Positions 17,617 through 26,721 of a DNA stretch of 64,000 bases are shown here, piece by piece. The stretch covers positions 223,147-287,146 of the forward strand of contig NZ_JAIBKA010000007.1 in assembly GCF_022603395.1 (NCBI RefSeq). Reading direction: 5' to 3'. The translations under genes and the position numbers were made by a program. This DNA is from Desulfoferrobacter suflitae (GTDB taxonomy: Bacteria; Desulfobacterota; Syntrophobacteria; Syntrophobacterales; Syntrophobacteraceae). Every line of letters begins with the position of its first letter. Positions within the stretch are counted from its first letter, which is position 1. The notes beneath the pieces were generated by a model. That model was given only the letters and a program-made list of their open reading frames with translations. It ran no database searches and was not told the origin of the DNA.

Positions 17617-19599
17617 TCAAGTTCTTAAGGCTGCTCTCACCTTCTGGGCCAGATCTCGATTGGAAAACGGCTTTTGAATGAAGTGCACGCCTTCTTCCAG
17701 CACACCCCGGTGGGCTATGACATTGGCTGTGTAGCCGGACATGAAAAGAGTCCTGAGATTGGGGTGCAGCGACTGCAATCTGTCGGCGAGCTCCCGCCCG
17801 TTCAGTTTTGGCATGACCACATCGGTGATGAGGAGATCGATTGCGTCACCATGTTCCGCAGCAACTCGCAGGGCGTCATCCGGCGTGTTTGCAATCAGCA
17901 CCCGGTAACCCAATCTTTCCAGCATCGCTTGACCCATCTTCAGCATCACCGCCTCGTCTTCTACCAGCAGCACCATTTCCCCACTGCCCTGTGGGATTTC
18001 TTCCACAACCTGTGCGCTCGGCCCAGCGGCTTCCCCCACCATGCGCGGCAGGAATATCTTGAAGGTGGTTCCTGTTCCCGGATTGCTGGAGACTTCAATG
18101 AGGCCGTTATTTTGTTGGACTATGCCATACACGGTCGCCAACCCCAGACCCGTGCCCACCCCCACTTCTTTGGTGGTGAAAAACGGTTCAAATATATGCT
18201 CCAGCTTTCCCTTGTCCATGCCGCAGCCGCTGTCGCTCACAGCCAATAAAACATACTCCTTCGGTGCCGCACCATCGTTCCTGTCGTCGTTCTCCTCACC
18301 GATCGTCACATTGTTTGTCACTATGGTCACTTTGCCCACTCCCGCGATGGCGTCCCGGGCATTGACACATAAATTGGCCAGAATTTGATCGATCTGGGCG
18401 GGGTCCATGTTGACCAGCCCCAAGTCCGATGCCGGCAGCCATGCCAGGTCGATATCTTCACCAATCAGGCGGCGCAGCATCTTGAGCATGCTCTCGACAG
18501 TTTCATTTAGATCCAGCACCCTGGGAACAATGGTTTGTCTGCGGGCAAAAGCGAGCAGTTGCCGGGTGAGATCGGTCGAGCGGCGGGTTGCATGCAGGAT
18601 TTGCATCAAGTCGGCATGCAGCGGATCATCCGCAGGCACCTTTTCCAGCGCCATTTCTGTGTATCCTAGAATCACTCCCAGCATGTTGTTGTGATCATGG
18701 GCAACGCCACCCGCCAAGCGGCCGATGGACTCCAGCTTCTGGGCCCGATTGAGGGCTTCTTCGCTGCGGCGCAATGATTCTTCCGCACGCTTGCGCTCAG
18801 TGATGTCGACAATACAGCTGATACAATGCGCCGGCCGGCCTTGTGGACTTCTGATTAGAGTGGCATCGAGCAGCCCGTGGACCACATGGCCATCACGGTG
18901 AATGAATTGCTTCTCCATGCGATAGTGATTGATTGTGCCTCTGGCCAGTTGCGACTGCAGCTCAAGATTCTCCTCCAGGCTTTGCGGAGCGGTAATATCC
19001 TTCAGATACTTGCCGATCAGTTGTTCCTCGGTGTATCCCAGCATGCCGCAGTAAGCTTGATTGGCATTTTCAATCCGAAAATCAAGGGAAACCCGTGCAA
19101 TCCCGAAGGCCACATGTTCATAAATTTGACGAAAACGCTGTTCACTTTCGCGCAGGGCGGCGGTCCTTTCCTGAACGATGCGCTCCAGCAAATCCCGCTC
19201 ACGCCGCAGCGCATCCTCTGCCTTCTTGATGCGCAGGGCGACCCTGACCTGTGACACCAGTTCAGCGGAATCGATCGGTTTGGACAGAAAGGCATCCGCT
19301 CCCAGATCCAACCCTTTGGTGCGGCTTTCGGCATCGGTCCTGATGGCGGTGATCATGACCACCGGGATGTGGCTGGTGGCGACATCGGCTTTCAGCTGCC
19401 GACACGTTTCATAGCCGTCCATGACGGGCATTTTGACATCCAGCAAAATGACGTCGGGCCGCTCCGATCGCGCCTTTTCTATTCCCTCCACGCCCGACTG
19501 GGCAGTGCTTACAAAGCACTCGGGCATTAAGTTTTTCAGCAAGGCGGCCAGAACGACCAGGTTGTCCATCTTATCGTCAACCGCCAGTATTCTCGGCAT
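17617..19599 (-). CDS. Hybrid sensor histidine kinase REC-PAS-HisKA-HATPase-REC
   Basis: A 660-aa soluble hybrid kinase. An N-terminal receiver (phospho-Asp54, Lys107 in LSKPID) is followed by a short coiled coil, a PAS domain (about 150-270) and a HisKA box with His301 in GGVAHDHNNMLGV, where most relatives have Phe rather than the second His. An HATPase domain (GIGLATVYGIVQQNNG-type G2 box) and a C-terminal receiver (LLITDVVMPKLNG, QKPFS) follow. No membrane segments, so input comes through the N-terminal receiver or PAS. It lies 10 bp downstream of the four-receiver kinase, with GGAGGGAG before the ATG, forming one operon with it and cheR. Confidence 0.9.
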   Translation of the reverse strand: MPRILAVDDKMDNLVVLAALLKNLMPECFVSTAQSGVEGIEKARSERPDVILLDVKMPVMDGYETCRQLKADVATSHIPVVMITAIRTDAESRTKGLDLGADAFLSKPIDSAELVSQVRVALRIKKAEDALRRERDLLERIVQERTAALRESEQRFRQIYEHVAFGIARVSLDFRIENANQAYCGMLGYTEEQLIGKYLKDITAPQSLEENLELQSQLARGTINHYRMEKQFIHRDGHVVHGLLDATLIRSPQGRPAHCISCIVDITERKRAEESLRRSEEALNRAQKLESIGRLAGGVAHDHNNMLGVILGYTEMALEKVPADDPLHADLMQILHATRRSTDLTRQLLAFARRQTIVPRVLDLNETVESMLKMLRRLIGEDIDLAWLPASDLGLVNMDPAQIDQILANLCVNARDAIAGVGKVTIVTNNVTIGEENDDRNDGAAPKEYVLLAVSDSGCGMDKGKLEHIFEPFFTTKEVGVGTGLGLATVYGIVQQNNGLIEVSSNPGTGTTFKIFLPRMVGEAAGPSAQVVEEIPQGSGEMVLLVEDEAVMLKMGQAMLERLGYRVLIANTPDDALRVAAEHGDAIDLLITDVVMPKLNGRELADRLQSLHPNLRTLFMSGYTANVIAHRGVLEEGVHFIQKPFSNRDLAQKVRAALRT

Positions 19600-19609
19600 A
19601 CTCCCTCCA

Positions 19610-22600
19610 TCATCCTTTCAGCCATCGACGAATCTTGCTCAGCAGGCTCTCCGGTTCGATCGGCTTGGGAATGTAGTCGTCACAGCCCGCTTCCACAATT
19701 TTTTCCCGATCACCCTTCATGACCTGCGCGGTCAGAGCGATCACCGGAATGTGACGCAGGTTCTCATCATCTTTGAGCTGCCGCACCACCGCAAAACCGT
19801 CCATCTTGGGCAGGGCAATATCCAGAAGAATCAGGTCAGGACAGGCTTGAGAAGCGATCCGCAAACCCTCTTCACCGTCTGTCGCCTGCAGAATTTGATA
19901 ACGGTCCTGTAACACGGCTTTTAGCGTGGTCATGTTATCCGGATTGTCTTCCACGATGAGGACGGTTGCTGCCTGTGAGCCGCCCCGCAAGCGAGCTGCC
20001 TGAGTGCTATCCCGCAGCGCACGCGTGCCGTCGGGCTGCAGTTCTACAGGGGCCGCACCCAATTTCCCGCCCAGCATGGTTTTCATCTTTGCCAGCAGGC
20101 TTTCCCGGTCCACATCCCCCTTCTGCACCAACTGTTGGATGTGGTTGGCGCTGAGTCTTTTAAAGTCCTCTGCAGTCAAATCCTTGGCGGTGAGCACCAA
20201 CACCGGAATATTTGCCGTAACCGTACTGCCGCGGATTTTTTCCAGGACCGCAAACCCGTCGACTTCCGGCATCATCAGATCCAGCACGATCCCGTCGGGG
20301 ACGGTATGAGACACATAGGCACAGGCCTCCTGCCCACCGCGCGCCACTTCCACCACATAGCCCGCCTCCTGCAGGACCGATCGCAACTGGATGATAGCCG
20401 CCTCGTTGTCTTCGACCAGGAGAATCCGGGGAGCATCGGGCGACTTCTCAGAGGCCTGCGGTTTCGGCAGATACTCCAGCCTGAGCAGGATTCTTTTAAT
20501 TTCCCGCAGCAGCGTCGGCGCTGTTGCTGCGCTCTTTTCCAGTACCGTAAACACATTGCCGCTCAATTTGCTCCGGTCCTCCTCCGTCAGATCCTTTGCC
20601 GTCACAACGATGACCGGCAGGTCTCGCAGGCCTGGTTTGCTGCGGATTTTTTCCAGCACGGCAAAGCCGTCCGGCGGGGGCATCATCAAATCGAGAACCA
20701 GGAGGTCGGGAGCCTCTTTCTCGATCATCTCGAGACAGGCGGATCCGCTTTGTGCAACGACCGGCGTCAGACCTGCCGCTGCAACGATCCGCCCTATTTC
20801 CAGGCGGTCTATTTCGTTGTCATCCACGATCATGATGGAGCGCATTGCCGGGCTGCCGAGCCTACGGATTTCCGAGATCAACCGCTTCTTGTGAACCGGC
20901 TTGGTGACGTGGCCGATGGCACCGAGGGCGAAACCGGTCTCTTTTTCTTCTGACACAGAGACAACAATCACCGGGATATCTCTGGTAGCAGGATTCTGCT
21001 TCAACCCCTGCAAAACCTCCCAGCCGTCCATGTCCGGCATTATGATGTCCAGGGTGACGGCAAAGGGAAGCTCACTGGCGGCCAGCTTCAAAGCCTCCTC
21101 CCCGGACAGGGCAATGACTGTACGGTAACCCTCCTGGAACAGGTAACGGGAAATCATCGCGGCGGTTTGCGGCTCATCCTCTACGATCAGAATGGTCTTT
21201 TCGGCATGCCTGGAACCTACAGTGCTTCCCACACTGAGGGGCTCATGAGCCGGTGTTGCCCCCTGCCAAACGAGGGGAAGAGTCAGGGTGAAGGTAGATC
21301 CGGCACCCAGCGTGCTGCTCACAGCAATGTTACCGCCCAGCAGATGAGCCGCCTTGCGAGCTATCGCCAGCCCCAGTCCTGAACCTTCATGGCGTCTCGA
21401 GGACGATCCATCTGCCTGTCGAAACTCATCAAAGATAAAGGGGATATCCTCCTGCGCAATGCCAATCCCTGTATCCGCGATCTGCACTGAGACTCTCTCC
21501 TCATCACACGTGGCAGCAATGGTCACACTCCCCTTGTCGGTGAACTTGACGGCATTGGCCAGCAGGTTCTGGAGAATCTGTGCGACCCGCAGCTCATCAC
21601 TTTCGATGGGTGGGAGGTTTGCAGGGACTTGAGCATGGATCCCAATGCGTTTTTCTTCGGCCAGAGGCAAGATGCTTTGCACGACATTTTCGAGGACCAG
21701 GCTTAATGAAAAAGAGCGTGGGTGCAGGTCCATTCTGCCCGCCTCGATCTTGGAAAGGTCCAGGATATCGTTAATCAGGGTCAGCAGGTTTTTGCCGTTG
21801 CGCTCAATAATTTCCAGATAGTTGAGCTCTTCATCGCTCAATTTATTCCTGGCCTGCATCATCAAGACACGTGAGAGGGCCAATACGGAATTGAGCGGTG
21901 TGCGCAGCTCGTGGCTCATGTTTGAGAGGAACTGGCTCTTCAGTCGGCTGGCCTCTTCCACCGCCAGCCGCTGCTGCTCCAATTGAATATTCTGCTCCTG
22001 CAATTCTTCCCACTGCTGCCGCAGCTCCTCCGCCTGCATCTGCAGTTCCTCCTGCTGGGCCGTCAGTTCCACATTTTTGCCACGCAGCTCCTCGGTCAGC
22101 CGCCGCGTCTCGTCATTGGCCAGCAGATTGGAAAAGGCCGTGCTCAGGGCAGTCATTGATTGCTTGCTCAGGATCACCAAAGAAGCTTTTGTATAGGCGC
22201 TGACAGTGGCCAGGCAAAGCATGCCCCGGACCTTTTCGTCCACCATGACGGGAAGGCTGATGATCTCCCGGGGAATCGCCGTACCCGCAAACGTCTTGAA
22301 AGTAAAGAGGGTCTCCTCGGGAATGTCGCGGATGTGGGATGCCCTGCCGGTCTTCAAAGGCAGGCCGAGCTGCCCTTCGAAGCTTGAGGCGTCGAACGGC
22401 TCCAGCAGTTCCCGGCTGACTCCAATGGCAGCCAAGGGGGAAAACAACCCATCATTCTTATCCCGCAGGTAAAAAGCCCCGAAGCTGGAGCCGGTGATGT
22501 CCATGAATTTCTCCAGGACGGTTTCCGCAAATGCCTTGGTTTCATTGGCAGTGATCAGTGCTTCGGCTATCAGAGTTCCCTTCTGCTCCGTTTCGACGCG

Positions 22601-23383
22601 CAGCGAAATGGCTTCCGCCATCTGGTTGAAGGCGGCCGAAAGGCTGCCAAATTCGTTGGCGGAGGCATACTGACTGCGAGCGTCAAGATCGCCTCTTTGA
22701 AAACATTCCGTCACCGCAGTCAGGTCTTTTAAAGGCTCGCGAATCCGCCGATACAAGAGGATGCCGCCCCCTGCCGTAAGCGCCAGAATAAGACCAACCA
22801 CCACCGCCAGCTGCACCCTCAAAAAATTATGCTGCCGAGTGGCTTCCTGAAAAAAATCGTCCGCCTTTTGTCGGGCAAAGTCACTCACTTTCTGGACGTA
22901 GCCGAGCAGCTTATCCGCATGGCTTCCGCCGACGCCGGTCGGCTTGGTGCGCTGCATCGCTTCGGCCGTGTGCCCTGCTTGCAGCAAGCGGATGGTCTCC
23001 CGGCGGATGCTGTTCCACTGGACCAGGGCGTTGAAGGCGGCATCCAGGTCTTGTCGATTTCCCAGGTAACGCTCATAGAGTATATCAAACTGCCGCCGGG
23101 CGTCGGCTTCAAGCGTTTCCATGTCCCGCTGGATCGCTTTCCGCTCCCGTCCATTATCCGCCAGGCAAATGTCTTTCATTCCCCGATGTATGGTCAACAC
23201 ATCAGAAATGATCTGGCCCACCGCCCTGCTTACCATAAACGGATGAGAGTACAGATCTTTGGTGCTCTGCCACAGCAGGCTCGTTTGCACCCAGGCTACG
23301 ACACCCAGGAATATGACGAATAGCTGGACGACCCCCAGGCCCATCTTCAGTTGCGTACTGATTTTCGGATTCTTGTATTGCAC
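19610..23383 (-). CDS. Membrane hybrid histidine kinase with four receiver domains
   Basis: A 1257-aa sensor kinase. Order: TM helix about 15-32, periplasmic helical sensor (33-188), TM helix 190-211, HAMP, GAF (about 275-415), Gln/Glu-rich coiled coil (420-482), HisKA with His491 in NMSHELRTPLN, HATPase (DTGIGI, GSGLGLAI), then four receivers with phospho-acceptors Asp779, Asp898, Asp1035 and Asp1188. Receivers 2 and 3 share long identical stretches and lack the KP motif, suggesting a tandem duplication. GTG start 13 bp after the cheR stop, with AGGTGA in front. It probably phosphorylates its own receivers and the neighbouring hybrid kinase; output is unknown. Confidence 0.92.
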   Translation of the reverse strand: MQYKNPKISTQLKMGLGVVQLFVIFLGVVAWVQTSLLWQSTKDLYSHPFMVSRAVGQIISDVLTIHRGMKDICLADNGRERKAIQRDMETLEADARRQFDILYERYLGNRQDLDAAFNALVQWNSIRRETIRLLQAGHTAEAMQRTKPTGVGGSHADKLLGYVQKVSDFARQKADDFFQEATRQHNFLRVQLAVVVGLILALTAGGGILLYRRIREPLKDLTAVTECFQRGDLDARSQYASANEFGSLSAAFNQMAEAISLRVETEQKGTLIAEALITANETKAFAETVLEKFMDITGSSFGAFYLRDKNDGLFSPLAAIGVSRELLEPFDASSFEGQLGLPLKTGRASHIRDIPEETLFTFKTFAGTAIPREIISLPVMVDEKVRGMLCLATVSAYTKASLVILSKQSMTALSTAFSNLLANDETRRLTEELRGKNVELTAQQEELQMQAEELRQQWEELQEQNIQLEQQRLAVEEASRLKSQFLSNMSHELRTPLNSVLALSRVLMMQARNKLSDEELNYLEIIERNGKNLLTLINDILDLSKIEAGRMDLHPRSFSLSLVLENVVQSILPLAEEKRIGIHAQVPANLPPIESDELRVAQILQNLLANAVKFTDKGSVTIAATCDEERVSVQIADTGIGIAQEDIPFIFDEFRQADGSSSRRHEGSGLGLAIARKAAHLLGGNIAVSSTLGAGSTFTLTLPLVWQGATPAHEPLSVGSTVGSRHAEKTILIVEDEPQTAAMISRYLFQEGYRTVIALSGEEALKLAASELPFAVTLDIIMPDMDGWEVLQGLKQNPATRDIPVIVVSVSEEKETGFALGAIGHVTKPVHKKRLISEIRRLGSPAMRSIMIVDDNEIDRLEIGRIVAAAGLTPVVAQSGSACLEMIEKEAPDLLVLDLMMPPPDGFAVLEKIRSKPGLRDLPVIVVTAKDLTEEDRSKLSGNVFTVLEKSAATAPTLLREIKRILLRLEYLPKPQASEKSPDAPRILLVEDNEAAIIQLRSVLQEAGYVVEVARGGQEACAYVSHTVPDGIVLDLMMPEVDGFAVLEKIRGSTVTANIPVLVLTAKDLTAEDFKRLSANHIQQLVQKGDVDRESLLAKMKTMLGGKLGAAPVELQPDGTRALRDSTQAARLRGGSQAATVLIVEDNPDNMTTLKAVLQDRYQILQATDGEEGLRIASQACPDLILLDIALPKMDGFAVVRQLKDDENLRHIPVIALTAQVMKGDREKIVEAGCDDYIPKPIEPESLLSKIRRWLKG

Positions 23384-23396
23384 TGGTCACCTGTTC

Positions 23397-24248
23397 CTAT
23401 CTTTTGCGATAGATCGGGCTGAAGTCCAACACCCGGCTGAAATAGCGCTGGTATTTCAACGTCGGCGCTTCCGCTTCGCCCAGAATGAGGTAGCCATTGC
23501 GGGCGAGGGCATGATGCAGCTTGGCAAAAATGGTTTGCTGATACTTGGGGTTGAAATAAATCAGTAGGTTCCGGCAAAACACCAGATCAAAATTTCCAAA
23601 GATGCTCTCCGGCGGAACACAATGCTTTGTATCCAGCATGTCGTAAAGGGAAAATGTCACCAACTGCCGGATTTCCGGGACCAGGCGAAATGATCCCCCC
23701 TCTTGGGTGAAGTACTTGATAAGCAGTCGATACTTGATATGGTCCACACTGGAGACAGGATAGACGGCCCTGAGGGCGTCTTTCAACACACGGGCGTCAA
23801 TGTCGGTGGCAAAAATGTGCACGTCCAGGACAAGCTCTTCCCTGCACAGCAGCTCATGGATCAGGATGGCAACGGAATAAGGTTCCTCACCCATGGCACA
23901 ACCGGCTGACCAGATCCGCAGGGAGCGATCCCCAAGTCGAATTTTTTCGTGGACGATAAACGGCAGGATTCGCTCGGCGAGCACTTCGAAAGTCAGTGTG
24001 TCCCGGAAAAACCGGCTCACATTGATGGTGATGGCATCGAGGAGCTGATCCATTTCACTCGTACTGTCTTTGACGTAGGCGAGATAGTCATGATAATTGC
24101 TGCAATGTGCAGTGATCATGCGGTGGCCGATGCGACGCTCGAGCATGGCCGGGTGATATCCGGAAAAATCAAAGCCCCTCTTTTCCATGAGGTAATCGAG
24201 GATGGACTCGATTCCGCTATCCCTTTCCTGCGTCGCCCGCCTGTACAT
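23397..24248 (-). CDS. cheR: CheR-type protein-glutamate O-methyltransferase
   Basis: A 283-aa SAM-dependent methyltransferase of the chemotaxis CheR family. The N-terminal helical domain is followed by the SAM-binding Rossmann domain with WSAGCAMGEEPYSVAI and the NFDLVFCRNLLIYFNP motif. Length equals classic CheR without TPR repeats. No chemoreceptor, CheB or CheA gene is near; instead it heads an operon with two hybrid kinases, as in chemosensory-like or stress-signalling modules where CheR is fused or linked to kinases. ATG 24248 is used because the longer frame begins with TTG; an AGGAG lies about 12 bp upstream. Confidence 0.85.
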   Translation of the reverse strand: MYRRATQERDSGIESILDYLMEKRGFDFSGYHPAMLERRIGHRMITAHCSNYHDYLAYVKDSTSEMDQLLDAITINVSRFFRDTLTFEVLAERILPFIVHEKIRLGDRSLRIWSAGCAMGEEPYSVAILIHELLCREELVLDVHIFATDIDARVLKDALRAVYPVSSVDHIKYRLLIKYFTQEGGSFRLVPEIRQLVTFSLYDMLDTKHCVPPESIFGNFDLVFCRNLLIYFNPKYQQTIFAKLHHALARNGYLILGEAEAPTLKYQRYFSRVLDFSPIYRKR

Positions 24249-24722
24249 TGGAAAAGAATCTCCTGTCCCTTTTGCCCCGAGCACCAAGGTGCATCCACAT
24301 CACGTGTTAAAACCATTCTTATTGGGGTGGAGCGGGGCGGACTGGTTGAATTCAATGGATCAAAAAATCTCGGGTTGCCATGAAACTCGTCACACGAAGG
24401 ATATGGGGCGATGAGTGTTGGCAAAGAATTCGTTCGGAAAGCGGCAACTCGTCGAGCCTAGAATGACGTAAAACAACAAAAATATCAAGCCGCGATCACA
24501 GCGGAGCATCGATTAAAACAAACGCGAAGGAAAACAAAGCCGGATATTCGAACTCGCAGGAACACGGGCACAATAACCGACGGCTATCCCTTGAGCCCAT
24601 CAGAACAATACTTACCATTAGATGGAGTCCGAGAAATCAGGCAGATTAACCGTGGAACATTGCTGCAGCTCTTTACCGCGCGTTGCTCATCAATGACTTG
24701 GTCCAATAGGAGGCTACAAGGT

Positions 24723-25358
24723 ATGCGACCCTATGCGCTATTCACTTTTATCTTTACGATCAGCTCACTGGCCCCATTTCTATTGAGCGCTGCTATTGCC
24801 GTCAACCCTGCTCAAAGCGACAAGAAGCGGGCGACGGCTACCTTCGCAGGCGGCTGTTTCTGGTGTATGCAGCCGCCGTTTGATAAGCTCGAGGGGGTTG
24901 TTTCAACAACCGTGGGTTACACGGGAGGACACAAGGCCAGGCCGACTTATGAGGAAGTCTCCGCGGGCGCGACCGGCCACGCCGAAGCCATTCAAATTCT
25001 CTACGATCCTGAAAAGATCAGCTATACCGATTTGCTCGAGGTCTTTTGGCACAATGTGGATCCCTTCGACGCCCATGGCCAGTTTTGCGATCGCGGCAGC
25101 CAATATCGTTCGGCCATCTTTTATCATGACGAAGAACAAAGGAAACAGGCTGAAGCATCAAAGGCTCGACTGCAAAACTCACTTGGTGCAAACCGCCCGG
25201 TCGTCACCGAGATTGGGCCGACAGCGGAATTTTTCCCGGCCGAAGAGTATCATCAGGACTATTATCGCAAGAATCCGGTGCGTTACAAGTTCTACCGGTA
25301 TGGTTGCGGCCGTGACAAACGACTGAAGGAGATCTGGCGTGACGCTGCTGGCGACTGA
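24723..25358 (+). CDS. msrA: Peptide methionine-S-sulfoxide reductase, exported MsrA
   Basis: A 211-aa MsrA that reduces methionine-S-sulfoxide in proteins. The catalytic motif is GGCFWC (FAGGCFWCMQPPF), followed by VGYTGG, FDAHGQFCDRGSQYRSAIF and EYHQDYY, all family hallmarks. Residues 1-25 form a signal peptide (MRPYALFTFIFTISSLAPF then a small-residue stretch), so the enzyme probably repairs envelope proteins. An AGGAGG fixes the ATG at 24723 although the frame is open 130 bp further up. The 470 bp between cheR and this start hold the divergent promoter region; I saw no gene or strong promoter match there. Confidence 0.92.
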   Translation: MRPYALFTFIFTISSLAPFLLSAAIAVNPAQSDKKRATATFAGGCFWCMQPPFDKLEGVVSTTVGYTGGHKARPTYEEVSAGATGHAEAIQILYDPEKISYTDLLEVFWHNVDPFDAHGQFCDRGSQYRSAIFYHDEEQRKQAEASKARLQNSLGANRPVVTEIGPTAEFFPAEEYHQDYYRKNPVRYKFYRYGCGRDKRLKEIWRDAAGD

Positions 25359-25401
25359 CGTTACAGGGCCGATCACAGTTCATCAAAGACAGGGAGAAAG
25401 A

Positions 25402-25788
25402 ATGTTACAGGTCTTAAAAAGTGAGGGCAATGTGCTGGGAGTGGAAATTAGTCGTGAATACACTACAGCGGATGTTGAAGAATTCAAAAAGCTTTTCGAA
25501 AGCAAGCTGGCCGAGGGGCATCATCGTGTAAACGTACTGGTGAAGATAGACAATTTGGCCCCCGGCAAAGTGAGACTCAGCGCAATTTTGCAGGATTCAA
25601 TTTATTCACTCAAGTATCTGAACAACTTGCGGCACATTGCTGTTGTGGGTGACAGCAAGCTGAAAAAAGTACTCGTGGAACTCGACAATAAGTTGTTTGG
25701 AAGTGAAAAAAAAGAGCTCATCGAGAAGTATTTCGATACGTCCGAGATCGACAAGGCATGGGAATTCGTCCAAAGTTCAACAGTATAA
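25402..25788 (+). CDS. SpoIIAA-like (STAS-fold) protein
   Basis: A 128-aa protein resembling the SpoIIAA-like family (PF11964), a STAS/SEC14-like fold of unknown function common in bacteria. Seen: N-terminal MLQVLKSEGNVLGVEISREY, the central NVLVKIDNLAPGK, and the C-terminal IAVVGDSKLKKVLVEL and EIDKAWEFV. GGGAG precedes ATG 25402; an upstream in-frame start would overlap msrA. It follows msrA by 43 bp on the same strand. No enzymatic motif; a ligand- or partner-binding role is all that can be suggested. Confidence 0.7.
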   Translation: MLQVLKSEGNVLGVEISREYTTADVEEFKKLFESKLAEGHHRVNVLVKIDNLAPGKVRLSAILQDSIYSLKYLNNLRHIAVVGDSKLKKVLVELDNKLFGSEKKELIEKYFDTSEIDKAWEFVQSSTV

Positions 25789-25818
25789 ACCCTTAGCCGA
25801 AGCTTAAATAAATTATTG

Positions 25819-25853
25819 GGGCAAACCGGTGCACAACCTTCCCCCGTTTGCCC
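25819..25853. terminator. Hairpin between convergent genes, possible bidirectional terminator
   Basis: GGGCAAAC at 25819-25826 is perfectly complementary to GTTTGCCC at 25846-25853 with a 19-base loop. It sits in the 72-bp gap between the convergent SpoIIAA-like gene and the ABC permease gene. On the minus strand the stem is followed by an A/T-rich tail; on the plus strand the tail is not a T run. Position favours termination from both sides, but the long loop lowers confidence. Confidence 0.4.
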
Positions 25854-25860
25854 TAATGTC

Positions 25861-26721
25861 CTAATGGGATGTAAACTGACGCTGCCTGGCTGCCAGAGCG
25901 TGTGTGATGCGATCGATGATGATAGCCAGGAAGACGATGCTTAAGCCCGCTTCAAATCCGCGGCCGACCTCGATACGATTGATCGCCAGCAGGACCTCGA
26001 GGCCCAATCCTCGTGCACCGATCATGGACGCCACCACCACCATGGAAAGGGCCATCATGGTCGTCTGGTTGACGCCGACCATGATGGAGGGGAAGGCAAG
26101 AGGCAGCTGCACGTTGAACAGAATCTGGCGAGAGCTCGACCCCAGCGATTCAGCGGCCTCCAGGACGGTCTGCGGCACCTGGCGTATTCCCACGTTGGTC
26201 AGGCGGATGACCGGCGGCACCGCATAAATGATGGTGGCGAATACTGCCGGAACTTTTCCCAGCCCGAACAGCATCAGTGCAGGAATCAGGTACACGAAGC
26301 TGGGCATGGTTTGCATGGCGTCCAGAAAGGGTCTCAGCAACTGCTCGACCAGGTTGTTTCTGGCCATCAGAATGCCGGCGGGGATCCCTATGGTCAGGGA
26401 AATGATGACCGCCGACGTCACCAGCCCCAGAGTCATCATAGCCAGTCGCCAGTAGCCGAAGGTGCCTATGACGAACAACAGAGCCGCCATAACCAGTCCG
26501 TGCCACCAGCGGCCCAGGGCCCTCCAGGCGACCAACCCCACGAGAATGAGAACCACGTACCACGGCATCACAAGAAAGAACTTTTCGATGTAGAGCAGCA
26601 CTTGCAGGAGAATATCACCCAGGGCGTCAAAAAAGCCACCCCAATGGGCGAGAATCCAGTCCATCAATTCATCTACCCAGGTCGCCAGTGGAATCTGAAT
26701 ATTTGCAGGAAACTTAGTCAT
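25861..26721 (-). CDS. Glycine betaine/proline-type ABC transporter permease (ProW/OpuAB)
   Basis: A 286-aa inner-membrane permease with about six to seven membrane segments. The BPD transport motif and surroundings (MPSFVYLIPALMLFGLGKVPAVFATIIYAVPPVIRLTNVGIRQ and LAFPSIMVGVNQTTMMALSMVV) are characteristic of ProW/OpuAB, which forms the pore for quaternary amine osmolytes. The start overlaps the end of the ATPase gene by 8 bp, with GGGAGG upstream. Together with the following two genes (upstream in transcription) it forms a complete importer. Confidence 0.9.
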   Translation of the reverse strand: MTKFPANIQIPLATWVDELMDWILAHWGGFFDALGDILLQVLLYIEKFFLVMPWYVVLILVGLVAWRALGRWWHGLVMAALLFVIGTFGYWRLAMMTLGLVTSAVIISLTIGIPAGILMARNNLVEQLLRPFLDAMQTMPSFVYLIPALMLFGLGKVPAVFATIIYAVPPVIRLTNVGIRQVPQTVLEAAESLGSSSRQILFNVQLPLAFPSIMVGVNQTTMMALSMVVVASMIGARGLGLEVLLAINRIEVGRGFEAGLSIVFLAIIIDRITHALAARQRQFTSH

